A stretch of DNA of 61,680 nt from Candidatus Acidulodesulfobacterium ferriphilum (lineage in GTDB: Bacteria > SZUA-79 > Acidulodesulfobacterales > Acidulodesulfobacteraceae): positions 1-61,680 of the forward strand of contig SGBD01000006.1 of assembly GCA_004195035.1 (NCBI GenBank), in the 5' to 3' direction. Under the pieces are notes generated by a model that worked only from the letters and a program-made list of their open reading frames with translations, made no database searches and was not told the origin of the DNA. Position numbers and translations under genes: made by a program. Position 1 is the stretch's first letter, and each line of letters opens with the position of its first letter. Below are positions 53,582 through 61,594 of the stretch, one piece after another.

Positions 53582-54649
53582 ATGTCTAAACAGGTGCAAA
53601 CAATAATGGATTTAAAAACGGAAAACGCCGCAATAGCCGATGAATCTAAATTTGAATACAAAAGGATATTAACTGGGGACAGGCCCACAGGCCCCCTTCA
53701 TCTCGGACATTATGCCGGTTCGTTAAGAAACAGGGTAAGGCTTCAGGGCAAGTATGAAACATTTATATTAATTGCGGACATTCAAGCGCTTACGACAAAT
53801 TTTGAACATCCGGAAAAACTGCAAGAAAATATTTTTCTTGCCGCTCTCGACTATCTTTCATGCGGCATAGACCCCAATTTGTCCACTATAATCATTCAAT
53901 CGATGATTCCCGAGATTTCGGAACTTACGACATTTTTTTCAATGCTCGTATCTATAAATCCCTTAAAACACAATCCGACGATTAAAACGGAAGCAAAGGA
54001 AAGGGGATATAAGGAGCTAACTTATGGTTTCTTGGGCTATCCCGTAAGTCAAACCGCCGATATCGCAATTTTTAAAGCCGATTTGGTGCCTGTCGGCATT
54101 GACCAGCTTCCGCATATAGAACTTGCAAGAAAAATAGTTAGAAAATTCAATGAATTATATAATGGAAACCTGATAGAACCCTTTGCCCTGATAGATAAAT
54201 TTCCAAAGTTAGTCGGGCTTGACGGAAATCTTAAAATGAGCAAATCTTATGGAAATGCGATTAACCTTTCCGATGAGTTTGATCTGATTAAGTCGAAAAT
54301 AAGAGCGGCTTTAACGGATAAAAATAGAATTCACCCGACCGACAAGGGAAACCCCGAAATTTGCACGATTTATTCCTATCACAAGGCTTTTGCAGGTGAA
54401 ACCCTTATTAAAGAAACGGACTACAATTGCAGAAACGGAAAAATAGGCTGCGTGAAATGCAAGGAGAACCTTTTCGAGGTAATTAAAAAACTCCTCGAGC
54501 CGATGAATGAAAGACGGGCTTGCTATTTAAGCAATAAAGACGAAATATGGGATATACTGCTAACGGGAACCGCCAGAGCCAAGGCTATCGCTTCGGAAAC
54601 CATTAAGGAAGTAAAAGAATCGATGAAAATATTATATATTCTTCCGTAA
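53582..54649 (+). CDS. trpS: Tryptophanyl-tRNA synthetase
   Basis: 355 residues. Class I synthetase with KRILTGDRPTGPLHLGHYAGSL (HIGH-type motif) near residue 27, ILIADIQALTT, GFLGYPVSQTADIAIFKADLVPVGIDQLPHIELAR, and LDGNLKMSKSYGNAI (KMSKS). The start is uncertain: ATG 53582 has no clear ribosome site, and ATG 53606 (MDLKTENAA) is an alternative. It is transcribed opposite to satP and alone. Confidence 0.96.
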   Translation: MSKQVQTIMDLKTENAAIADESKFEYKRILTGDRPTGPLHLGHYAGSLRNRVRLQGKYETFILIADIQALTTNFEHPEKLQENIFLAALDYLSCGIDPNLSTIIIQSMIPEISELTTFFSMLVSINPLKHNPTIKTEAKERGYKELTYGFLGYPVSQTADIAIFKADLVPVGIDQLPHIELARKIVRKFNELYNGNLIEPFALIDKFPKLVGLDGNLKMSKSYGNAINLSDEFDLIKSKIRAALTDKNRIHPTDKGNPEICTIYSYHKAFAGETLIKETDYNCRNGKIGCVKCKENLFEVIKKLLEPMNERRACYLSNKDEIWDILLTGTARAKAIASETIKEVKESMKILYILP

Positions 54650-54675
54650 TCCAAATTATGGACGTGATTTTGCTA

Positions 54676-54735
54676 TTGCAAATAAACGGTTTTTAATGCT
54701 ATCATATCATATTAAAAACTACTGCTTATTTGCAA
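54676..54735 (+). promoter_or_regulatory. Two-step stem in the leader of the DsrE-like gene
   Basis: TTGCAAATAA pairs with TTATTTGCAA (10 bases), and inside it GTTTTTAAT pairs with ATTAAAAAC (9 bases). It lies 27 bases after trpS and ends just before the GGAGGA ribosome site of the next gene. It could be a trpS terminator or a leader structure. Confidence 0.4.
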
Positions 54736-54759
54736 AAATTAAATGGAGGATTTATTGTA

Positions 54760-55137
54760 ATGGCAAACAAACTTTTTATGATGCTTCAAAATACTACGCC
54801 TTCTAACCCCCATGCGCTCGGAGCGCCATTCTTTCAGGCTGCCGCAGCTGCAACAATGGACTATGAAGTGGAGGTCGTACTAACGGCTGATGCAGGTCTC
54901 TTAATGAAAAAGGGAGTAGCCGAAAACTTAAGGGTCAAAGAGGGGAGCCCGAAGTCTGTCTATGATTTTATCAAAGACGCTTACGATGCGGGCGTCGTGT
55001 TTAAGGTATGCACGCCGGCTCTTGAATTAAACAATTTCACAAAAGACGATCTTATAGAAGAATGCAGCGGAGTTGTAGGTGGGGCTTATGTTGTTGAAAT
55101 GGTAATGGATGACGATGTTAAAACCCTTTCATACTAA
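54760..55137 (+). CDS. DsrE-family sulfur-relay protein
   Basis: 125 residues from ATG 54760 (GGAGGA 8 bases upstream). The DsrE/DsrF-like fold is seen in LFMMLQNTTPSNPHALGAPFFQAAAAA, VEVVLTADAGLLMKKGVA, FIKDAYDAGVVFKVCTPALE with C84, and LIEECSGVVGGAYVVEMVMDDD with C102 near the end. DsrE-type proteins carry or transfer persulfide sulfur in the cytoplasm; C84 lies at the expected position after the fourth strand. It is monocistronic here and ends close to a perfect 56-base palindrome. Confidence 0.85.
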   Translation: MANKLFMMLQNTTPSNPHALGAPFFQAAAAATMDYEVEVVLTADAGLLMKKGVAENLRVKEGSPKSVYDFIKDAYDAGVVFKVCTPALELNNFTKDDLIEECSGVVGGAYVVEMVMDDDVKTLSY

Positions 55138-55164
55138 ACAGGTTTAGGAAAAAGGGTCAGGAAA

Positions 55165-55220
55165 AAGGGGTCAGCAACTGTGTTATTTATTCGAATAAAT
55201 AACACAGTTGCTGACCCCTT
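55165..55220. repeat. Perfect 56-base palindrome, AAGGGGTCAG family
   Basis: 27-base arms (55165-55191 and 55194-55220) are exactly complementary around CG. The ends AAGGGGTCAG / CTGACCCCTT are shared with elements at 59758-59810 and 60724-60775. It lies between convergent genes, so it can also terminate both. Confidence 0.85.
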
Positions 55221-55241
55221 GACCCCTTTTCTTCTTTTTCT

Positions 55242-55901
55242 TTATTTATTATTTATAAGATTATTGAGCGCATATTCTTTCACCCCTTCCAATAAGGTAA
55301 ACCTGTCGAGGGTTACGGTTTCGCACGGCATCGACCTTACAAAGAGCTGGTTATTTACAAGCCCGCCGGTTAAATATATCTTTTTGGGCTTTCTTGCAAA
55401 CCTGTACATAGAAATACACACGCCTTTGATTAACATTGCGGCGGCTATCCCCGGCTCTACGCCTGTCGCCACGGAATCAAAAACATGTCCCATCCCGAGA
55501 AGTCCGCATGTGGCGGTTATAAATTCTTTCTGCGGCTCAATCTTTGAATAATCTACATTCAGGTAATTACCCAAAATTTCGATAGCCTGACCCGTAAATG
55601 CGCCGCATTCGGTATTCCAGTCCGAATGTATAAAATTCCTATTCTCAAAAACGACATATTTTGCATCTCTCGAGCCTATATCAAGCAAGGTAAAAGAGTC
55701 TTCTCCTATAAGTTTTTTACCGGCATTAGCTAAGGCTATAATCTCATTAACCGAATGATTGGCAAACCTGTTAATGTTATGACCCGTGCCTGCGTCGGCT
55801 TTAAATGTTTTTTCAAGGTCAGACACTCTTTTAACCGTCCTTTCGTCTGTTTCGGTATCCAGTATCTTGGCATAGGTCGTTCCCGCATCAAGTAGTATCA
55901 T
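55242..55901 (-). CDS. BadF/BcrA-type activase-like ATPase (2-hydroxyacyl-CoA dehydratase activator family)
   Basis: 219 residues, shorter than the usual ~260. ASKHA-type ATPase start MILLDAGTTYAKIL; LLDIGSRDAKYVVF replaces the family's DIGGQD, NTECGAFTG with C99 replaces NDKCAAGTG, and TATCGLLGM with C132 replaces SSTCTVFAE. The two cysteines that hold the [4Fe-4S] cluster between subunits are thus kept. YLTGGLVNNQLF is the phosphate-2 region. Such proteins inject low-potential electrons into dehydratases or double-cubane proteins by ATP hydrolysis. The HgdB-like gene encoded just upstream is the likely target. Confidence 0.82.
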   Translation of the reverse strand: MILLDAGTTYAKILDTETDERTVKRVSDLEKTFKADAGTGHNINRFANHSVNEIIALANAGKKLIGEDSFTLLDIGSRDAKYVVFENRNFIHSDWNTECGAFTGQAIEILGNYLNVDYSKIEPQKEFITATCGLLGMGHVFDSVATGVEPGIAAAMLIKGVCISMYRFARKPKKIYLTGGLVNNQLFVRSMPCETVTLDRFTLLEGVKEYALNNLINNK

Positions 55902-55923
55902 ATTATATTTGTATCTCCGCTTT

Positions 55924-56043
55924 GCTGGATTCCTGCTTACGCAGGAATGACGATATGCCTGTATTAAGCAGTATCTTTACCGCATCTGCATTATGTCTAA
56001 TTGCAACCTTTTACCGTCATTCCTGCGCAAGCAGGAATCCAGC
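55924..56043. repeat. CTGGATTCCTGC inverted-repeat element
   Basis: 29-base arms (55924-55952 and 56015-56043), one mismatch, flank 62 bases; each arm has its own hairpin. It fills the gap between the activase gene and its upstream partner and is related to the inner arms of the MITEs. Confidence 0.75.
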
Positions 56044-56069
56044 GTCATTATTAAATTTTTAAGATAATT

Positions 56070-56978
56070 TTATATAACATTATTTAATTGCAAGAATGCG
56101 GTTAATTTGGCTACAGTACTTCTCGTAAGCCCGATGTCCATATCGATAAAAATCCCCCTTGGATGCTTGTTTGCAAGATAAGATGCGAGACCCGCCTTTG
56201 GGCAAAAACTCTGGGAAAAAAATACCGTCGGCACATCCGGGTTGAATTCCAATTCTAATTTAAGATCGCCGGGGGTAAGGTTTTCGACGCACCTTGTCCA
56301 GCCGTAAACATGGGTTTCGTCAGGAAAATAATTTGCGATACTAAAATCCCCCCAGGGCGGAGTCCCCCAGAAAGCGCATTTCGGTTTAACGTACTCCGGC
56401 CTGAACGGTTTTTTCTTCTCCATATCGCGGTAAAAATAGCCGGCTATTTTGCCAAATTTTTCATCTAAAGGAATACCGCTTTTACAAATAAAATCCCCTT
56501 TTCTTTCCAAGTCGTTATTTTTTACCCGCCTTAACTTAATTTTAAGTTCATTTTCGATAAAATCGGCAACGAACCCCATTTCGTTGCATCTGCAAATCTC
56601 GGAATCCTCGATAATTATCTCCGAAATCGGATTTCTGCCGACCAAAACCGAATCCATCACATCCTCGGTCCAATAATCCGTAACCGACAAAATATTGGCA
56701 ATTATTCTTTTTATTTGAGCGCAATATGCTTTGGGAAGTATATTGTCGGTCGGCTCCGTTATAAGCTGGTCAACTTTATACATATCGAGCGATAAAATTA
56801 TGGCGCTTTTTTGTATTAATTCGTCCATAACTTCTTTAGGCGGAATACCTATAATACCGACAAACGGCTTGTCTTTGGGATTTTGAAGAAAAGATTGTTC
56901 CTTTCCTTTAATAAACCCGTGTCTCGTCAACACCATATCCTGCATCGGATTGTAATTTTTATCATCCTTATTTTTCAA
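56070..56978 (-). CDS. Divergent HgdB/HgdC-partner-like protein of unknown function
   Basis: 302 residues from a TTG at 56978; a Met at codon 12 (MQDMVLTRHG) is an alternative start. It has cysteines in YCAQIKR, EICRCNEMG, KCAFWGT, RCVENL and SFCPKAGL, and ends with SYLANKHPRGIFIDMDIGLTRSTVAKLTAFLQLNN. Position upstream of an activase suggests it is the activase's target, a 2-hydroxyacyl-CoA dehydratase or double-cubane-type protein. However, the usual D-component motifs are not evident and the length is short for that family. I therefore call it related by context only. It has no signal peptide or membrane helix. Confidence 0.45.
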   Translation of the reverse strand: MKNKDDKNYNPMQDMVLTRHGFIKGKEQSFLQNPKDKPFVGIIGIPPKEVMDELIQKSAIILSLDMYKVDQLITEPTDNILPKAYCAQIKRIIANILSVTDYWTEDVMDSVLVGRNPISEIIIEDSEICRCNEMGFVADFIENELKIKLRRVKNNDLERKGDFICKSGIPLDEKFGKIAGYFYRDMEKKKPFRPEYVKPKCAFWGTPPWGDFSIANYFPDETHVYGWTRCVENLTPGDLKLELEFNPDVPTVFFSQSFCPKAGLASYLANKHPRGIFIDMDIGLTRSTVAKLTAFLQLNNVI

Positions 56979-57098
56979 TATTATACATACCCTTTTTAAA
57001 TTTAGCGGATAAAAGTATCTTACAGGATTTTAAATTATAGGTAAATGACTTTTGTCACGAAAATTGGTTTATTAAACGGCTGCCGTTCCCATTTTAAG

Positions 57099-58013
57099 CT
57101 AACAAACACCGCAAACAAACTCTATTGCAGATGTTGCGGCAAGAGCGCCTTCGCCGACCGCCGTTGCAACCTGGAGTAATTTTTTTGAATGGGCATCGCC
57201 TGCGCAAAATACGCCGGGCATTGAAGTCATTAAGGTGTAATGATCGGTTTTTATAAAACCGTTTTCATCCTTTTCTAAATTTTTTAAAAATGACGTCTGG
57301 GGTATTATTCCGATGAAAATAAAAACGCCTTTTACTGGAACAGTTGTTCTTTCTTTGGTCTTAACATTTTCGATCGTCACAGATTCCACGGTTTTTATTC
57401 CATTAATAGAAACGGGTATATGTTCTAATTTTAAGATGACATTTTCAGCATTATGAAGCCTTTCCTGGATTATTTTCTCTGCCCTTAATTCCTTTCTTCT
57501 GTGAATTAAAACAGTTGATTTTACGATTTTTGTAAGATAATTAGCCTCTTTAACCGCCGTGTCTCCTCCGCCGATAACGGCAATATCCTCATCCTTAAAG
57601 AATGGACCGTCGCAGGTTGCGCAATACGACACTCCTCTTCCCGTAAATTCTCTTTCCCCTGGTATATTAAGCCTTTTAGGAGATGCTCCGACCGTTATAA
57701 TAACGGTCTTTGACTGGTAAGTTCCGTCAACGCCTCTTATAATCTTATATTCTCCAGCGTCGGTTATGTCTTTTATTTCATCATAAATAATATTCAGGCC
57801 AAGTCCTTTGGCATGTTCCTCAAACTTTTGCATAAGCTCAACGCCCGAAAGAGATGGAAAACCCGGATAATTTTCGATATTATCGGAAAGAGCAATTTGC
57901 CCTCCGACAGCCATTTTTTCTATTAAAATAAGATTAAGGCGCGCTCTGAGACCGTATATTGCTGCGGATAGGCCGGCAGGTCCGCCGCCAATTATGACCA
58001 AATCGTAAATCAT
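57099..58013 (-). CDS. trxB: Thioredoxin reductase
   Basis: 304 residues. FAD-binding GGGPAGLSAAIYGLRARLN, redox pair CATC in GVSYCATCDGPFFKDE, NADP-binding VIGGGDTAVKEANYL, and GVFCAGDAHSKKLLQVATAVGEGALAA near the end. It reduces thioredoxin for disulfide repair in the cytoplasm. An AAGGGGG ribosome site precedes the ATG. The C-terminus has CGVC (FVCGVC), an extra Cys pair at the very end that classical TrxB does not require. Confidence 0.95.
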   Translation of the reverse strand: MIYDLVIIGGGPAGLSAAIYGLRARLNLILIEKMAVGGQIALSDNIENYPGFPSLSGVELMQKFEEHAKGLGLNIIYDEIKDITDAGEYKIIRGVDGTYQSKTVIITVGASPKRLNIPGEREFTGRGVSYCATCDGPFFKDEDIAVIGGGDTAVKEANYLTKIVKSTVLIHRRKELRAEKIIQERLHNAENVILKLEHIPVSINGIKTVESVTIENVKTKERTTVPVKGVFIFIGIIPQTSFLKNLEKDENGFIKTDHYTLMTSMPGVFCAGDAHSKKLLQVATAVGEGALAATSAIEFVCGVC

Positions 58014-58177
58014 TTACCCTTACCCCCTTTATTTTATTTATAAATTAATTTATTTTATGTTGTTTTATTTAAAGGCGATTAATATAATACTTATACCGGC
58101 AATGTAAAAAATATCATTATTTATATATATTTAATCATATATAATCTTTTTAATCAAATAAGCTATATCTCAAAATT

Positions 58178-59749
58178 ATGAAAAAATCTCTCAATCTATT
58201 ACAATTAACATTTGCTTCGACAAGCGCAATTATCGGTTCTGGATGGCTTCTGGGCGTATATGTCAGCGCAAAATACGCAGGCCCCGCCTCGATATTTTCG
58301 TGGTTTATCAGCGGATTTGCCGTAATGCTGATAGCATTAGTTTACAGCGAGCTTGGAGCTATGCTTCCAGCCGCCGGAGGACTCGCAAGATACCCAAAAT
58401 ATACCCACGGGGCATTTTTAGGATTTATAACAAGCTGGATACTTATTATAGCCGGCGCGGCTGTCAGCACCATCGAGACGGAAGCGACCGTCCAGTATTT
58501 AAATTTTTATTTCCATAACCTCTTTATAAATAATTCGCTGACCCCCGCCGGACTGATTTTTGCTTTTTTTATTCTTATTTTTTTCTTTTTACTCAATCTG
58601 TTCGGGGCCAAAATATTTGCCAAAACCAATACTTTTCTTACTTATTTTAAAATCTCGATACTTATAACGGCCGCAATCGCGCTTATTTATGTTTCCGTCA
58701 AAAACGGCAATATCAAAAATCTTGCAAGTTATAATTTAATGCCTTATGGATATGACGGCATTATGAAAAGCGTATCTTTGGGCGGAGTAATCTTTTCGTA
58801 TCTCGGTTTCAGGCAGGCTATCGATCTTTCGGGGGAAGCCAAAAAACCGGGAAGGGATGTCCCCATTGCAACTATATTATCGGTTATTATAGGAATTATG
58901 GCTTACACATTGCTTGCATTCAGCTTTATAATATCTGTTCCGCAGGTAAAAAACAATTCATGGAATATGCTGAATTTTTCATCTCCTTTTGTAAATTTAT
59001 TAAATCTTCACGGATTACCCGTATTTGCTTTGATAGTGGTATTTGGGGCTGTAATATCCCCGTTTGCAACAGGACTCGTATATATGGGAACCACATCGAG
59101 GGTAACATTCGCTATGTCTAAGATGAAATTTTTGCCCAAGAGTTTTCATTTAAACTTTAACAGGTATGGAACGGCTTATATAGCCTTGATTTTCACCTTT
59201 TTCCTTTCCGCATTATACCTTCTTCCATTTCCAAGCTGGCAGTCTTTGGTCGGCATAATCACATCGGGAATGGTTTTTACTTATATCTTAGGACCTGTCG
59301 GGCTTATGGCCTTTCGGAAATTAGACCCCCATAGAAAGAGGCCTTTTTATCTCCCGTTTGCGAATACTATTTCTTTACTGGCATTTATAGTCGGAACGCT
59401 GATAATTTACTGGTCAGGCTTCGATGTCTTATGGAAACTCGGGATAGGAATATCCGCGGGGGTTATACTTTTTATTTTTACGAATTTTAATAAAATTAAA
59501 AAGAAATTAAAAGAAACGGTTATACCGGGGCTCTGGTTTCTGTTTTATATAATTGCTATTTTAACGACATCCTTTTTCGGCAGTAAAAGTTTTGGCGGAA
59601 AAAATTTGATTAAATCGCCCTACGACTTGATTGCCGTGATTTTAATCGCCGTCCTGTTCTACTTCATCGCGATTAATACCTCGATAAAAAAAGAAGAGAT
59701 GAAAATGATAATAGAGGAAGAATTTATCGGGGAAGAATTCGAGATTTAG
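58178..59749 (+). CDS. APC-family amino-acid permease
   Basis: 523 residues with about twelve membrane helices. Start LQLTFASTSAIIGSGWLLGVYVSAKYAGPAS is the APC substrate-binding glycine motif; ELGAMLPAAGGLARYPKYTHG is the second signature. GVIFSYLGFRQAIDLSGEAKKPGRDVPIA is a family loop, and GFDVLWKLGIGISAG is a late helix. It most resembles the aspartate/proton-symporter group, but substrate cannot be read directly. The C-terminal end is strongly acidic (EEEFIGEEFEI). Monocistronic, and ends close to a GGGGTCAG palindrome. Confidence 0.92.
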   Translation: MKKSLNLLQLTFASTSAIIGSGWLLGVYVSAKYAGPASIFSWFISGFAVMLIALVYSELGAMLPAAGGLARYPKYTHGAFLGFITSWILIIAGAAVSTIETEATVQYLNFYFHNLFINNSLTPAGLIFAFFILIFFFLLNLFGAKIFAKTNTFLTYFKISILITAAIALIYVSVKNGNIKNLASYNLMPYGYDGIMKSVSLGGVIFSYLGFRQAIDLSGEAKKPGRDVPIATILSVIIGIMAYTLLAFSFIISVPQVKNNSWNMLNFSSPFVNLLNLHGLPVFALIVVFGAVISPFATGLVYMGTTSRVTFAMSKMKFLPKSFHLNFNRYGTAYIALIFTFFLSALYLLPFPSWQSLVGIITSGMVFTYILGPVGLMAFRKLDPHRKRPFYLPFANTISLLAFIVGTLIIYWSGFDVLWKLGIGISAGVILFIFTNFNKIKKKLKETVIPGLWFLFYIIAILTTSFFGSKSFGGKNLIKSPYDLIAVILIAVLFYFIAINTSIKKEEMKMIIEEEFIGEEFEI

Positions 59750-59757
59750 TGAAAAAG

Positions 59758-59810
59758 GGAAAAGGGGTCAGATTTATTTATTTTTTACAAATAAATCTGA
59801 CCCCTTTTCC
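59758..59810. repeat. AAGGGGTCAG palindrome, second copy
   Basis: Perfect 22-base arms (59758-59779 and 59789-59810) around a 9-base loop; GGGGTCAGATTTATTT and its complement. It lies between convergent genes. Confidence 0.85.
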
Positions 59811-59818
59811 ACTCGGGA

Positions 59819-60478
59819 CTATTTTAACGACTCAAGATACTTAGCGATTGTGTTGAGCTGCGACGCCGGAATGCTTTTTAATCTCGGCATTATCACAAGA
59901 TAAGTATGTCCGTTAATGGTAGCCGGTATTCCGTATGTAAAATGCACTTTGGGGTCGATTATTTGAGTTTCTATCCATGATAGGCTTTTTGTTTTTCCGA
60001 CATGGGAAAGGTTAGGACCGACGGTGCCGCCTATTCCATTTATCCGGTGACACGCGATACAGTTATCCGCCCTGAAAAGCTTAAGTCCTTCCGGCAGTTT
60101 TGGATAAGCTAAATTTGCCCTTTTATACGGAAAAGTTTTGATATATCCTGCTAATCTATCAGCCACGGAAGACGGAATAGCTTGAAACCCCGGCATTCTG
60201 ACAAGATAAATCTTACCGTTAATTTTCTTTTTAGTTCCTAAAATAAAATGGCTTCCGGGATGAAATATCTGCGCTTTAATCCATGAAAGACTTTTTGTTT
60301 TTCCGATATAGGAAAGATCCGGCCCCACTGTCCCGCCCTGATGCCCCAGAGTGTGGCAGTCGATGCAGTAATACTCCTTAAAAAGTTTAGGCCCGGAAGG
60401 CAATGCAAAAGCAAAATTTGAAATAAAAAAAATAGCAGCCAAGCAAAATGTCATAATAAAAAAAATATACCTTTTCAT
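59819..60478 (-). CDS. Periplasmic diheme cytochrome c with tandem-duplicated domain
   Basis: 219 residues. Signal peptide IFFIMTFCLAAIFFISNFAFA, then two nearly parallel haem domains: CIDCHTLGHQGGTVGPDLSYIGKTKSLSWIKAQI... and CIACHRINGIGGTVGPNLSHVGKTKSLSWIETQI... Each ends with a methionine-containing VRMPGFQAIPSS or VIMPRLKSIPAS stretch that may supply the haem axial Met. The repeats are clear internal duplicates. The second repeat also matches the C-terminal domain of the membrane-fused cytochrome at 30829, down to the shared ending YLESLK. Likely a soluble electron carrier to or from that complex. AGGAGG ribosome site. Confidence 0.93.
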   Translation of the reverse strand: MKRYIFFIMTFCLAAIFFISNFAFALPSGPKLFKEYYCIDCHTLGHQGGTVGPDLSYIGKTKSLSWIKAQIFHPGSHFILGTKKKINGKIYLVRMPGFQAIPSSVADRLAGYIKTFPYKRANLAYPKLPEGLKLFRADNCIACHRINGIGGTVGPNLSHVGKTKSLSWIETQIIDPKVHFTYGIPATINGHTYLVIMPRLKSIPASQLNTIAKYLESLK

Positions 60479-60530
60479 TTTTTGTTCCTCCTTAATCTTA
60501 TTTATTTAACCATCCCGTCCGCCTTTTAAA

Positions 60531-60580
60531 AATTATCCCTCCCCTACCAAAGGGGGGCTTCGGAGAGAGGGGAGGTAATT
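60531..60580. repeat. C/T-rich inverted repeat near the cytochrome promoter
   Basis: AATTATCCCTCCCCT and AGGGGAGGTAATT form an imperfect stem with a GGGGGGCTTCGG inner part. It lies upstream of the diheme cytochrome start (60478) within a 335-base gap; the rest of the gap before 60724 is AT-rich and holds no gene. Confidence 0.45.
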
Positions 60581-60723
60581 TAACAAGCCGTCAAGATGTA
60601 TTGCTTATTCTTTATTAATAATTATATTGCGCATTATTCCCAATTTATGCAGGATAAATGCTGATTTTTGTAAGGTAAATCTTTAAAGAAAATGTAGGGA
60701 AAAACCTTATACTCTTAATATTA

Positions 60724-60775
60724 ATAGAAAAAGGGGTCAGATTTATTTGTAAATAAATCTGACCCCTTTTTCTAT
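60724..60775. repeat. AAGGGGTCAG palindrome, third copy
   Basis: Perfect 25-base arms (60724-60748 and 60751-60775) around GT. GGGGTCAGATTTATTT arms are the same as at 59758-59810. It lies just after the response-regulator stop, so it can terminate that gene. Confidence 0.85.
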
Positions 60776-60813
60776 TTTTCTTCTTTTCTCCTCTTTTTTC
60801 GCTTTTTTCATTT

Positions 60814-61470
60814 TTATTGTTTTAAAATTTTAAGTTTTTCTATAAAATCCATAAGATCGGATTTATTCTCAAGACCCAATTTTTCCATTCCCCTTAAGCG
60901 GTATGTGGCAACGGTTTTTTCGCTCAAGAAGTGCTTTTCCGCGATTTCTTTATTTGTAAAGCCCTGCACGATACCGATCACAACCTCCTGCTCCCTCGAG
61001 CTTAAGCTATTCCAGAGAAGTTTTTCCCTGCTTAATTTGCCGGTACCGGTTTTAGATTGCAGACCGCTTATAAAACCCTCTATCATCGAAGGATGAATAT
61101 ATATTTCTCCTCTTGCCACCGTTCTGATCGCGTAAATTAGATCATAATCCATTGCTTTTTTTATTAAAAAACCGGATGCTCCCGAATCAATGGCTCTTTC
61201 AAGGTATTGTTTATCTTCATGCATGGTCAGCATTAATATTCTCGATTCCGGCGATATTGTTTTAAATTTTGGGATTAAGTCAAGCCCGTTTATATCATGT
61301 AAAGATATATCGAGTAGTACTACATCGGGGGTTTTTGCCTTTATAAGTTTAACGGCGGACAGCGCATCAGTTGCCATGCCGGTTACTTTTATGTCATCCT
61401 GCCCGTCAAGCAGAACCTTTAAAGCAGTGAGCAATATATAATGGTCGTCAACCATGCATATTGTTATCAT
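60814..61470 (-). CDS. NarL/FixJ-type two-component response regulator
   Basis: 218 residues. Receiver domain with D8/D9 (MVDDHY), phosphoacceptor D54 (VVLLDISLHD), LTMHEDKQY and a Lys in FLIKKAMDYDLIY. LuxR-type HTH follows: LSSREQEVVIGIVQGFTNKEIAEKHFLSEKTVATYRLRGMEKLG. It is an output DNA-binding regulator of a two-component system. No histidine-kinase gene is identified next to it. An AAGGAG ribosome site precedes the ATG. Targets unknown; the neighbouring cytochrome is a possible one. Confidence 0.94.
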   Translation of the reverse strand: MITICMVDDHYILLTALKVLLDGQDDIKVTGMATDALSAVKLIKAKTPDVVLLDISLHDINGLDLIPKFKTISPESRILMLTMHEDKQYLERAIDSGASGFLIKKAMDYDLIYAIRTVARGEIYIHPSMIEGFISGLQSKTGTGKLSREKLLWNSLSSREQEVVIGIVQGFTNKEIAEKHFLSEKTVATYRLRGMEKLGLENKSDLMDFIEKLKILKQ

Positions 61471-61495
61471 TTCTCACTCCTTATTTCAAAGTATG

Positions 61496-61577
61496 GATTA
61501 CCGCTTCGCCATCTCCAGCACGCATCAAAGACATGCTTTGACAGACGCAGGCTGGAATATCTGCGAAAGCGGTAATC
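61496..61577. repeat. REP-like inverted repeat related to 19541-19681
   Basis: GATTACCGCTT (61496-61506) pairs with AAGCGGTAATC (61567-61577). Inside, CATCAAAGACATGCTTTGA forms another stem that recurs in the element inserted next to moaA. Confidence 0.6.
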
Positions 61578-61594
61578 AAGAGTCTTTAAGGCCT

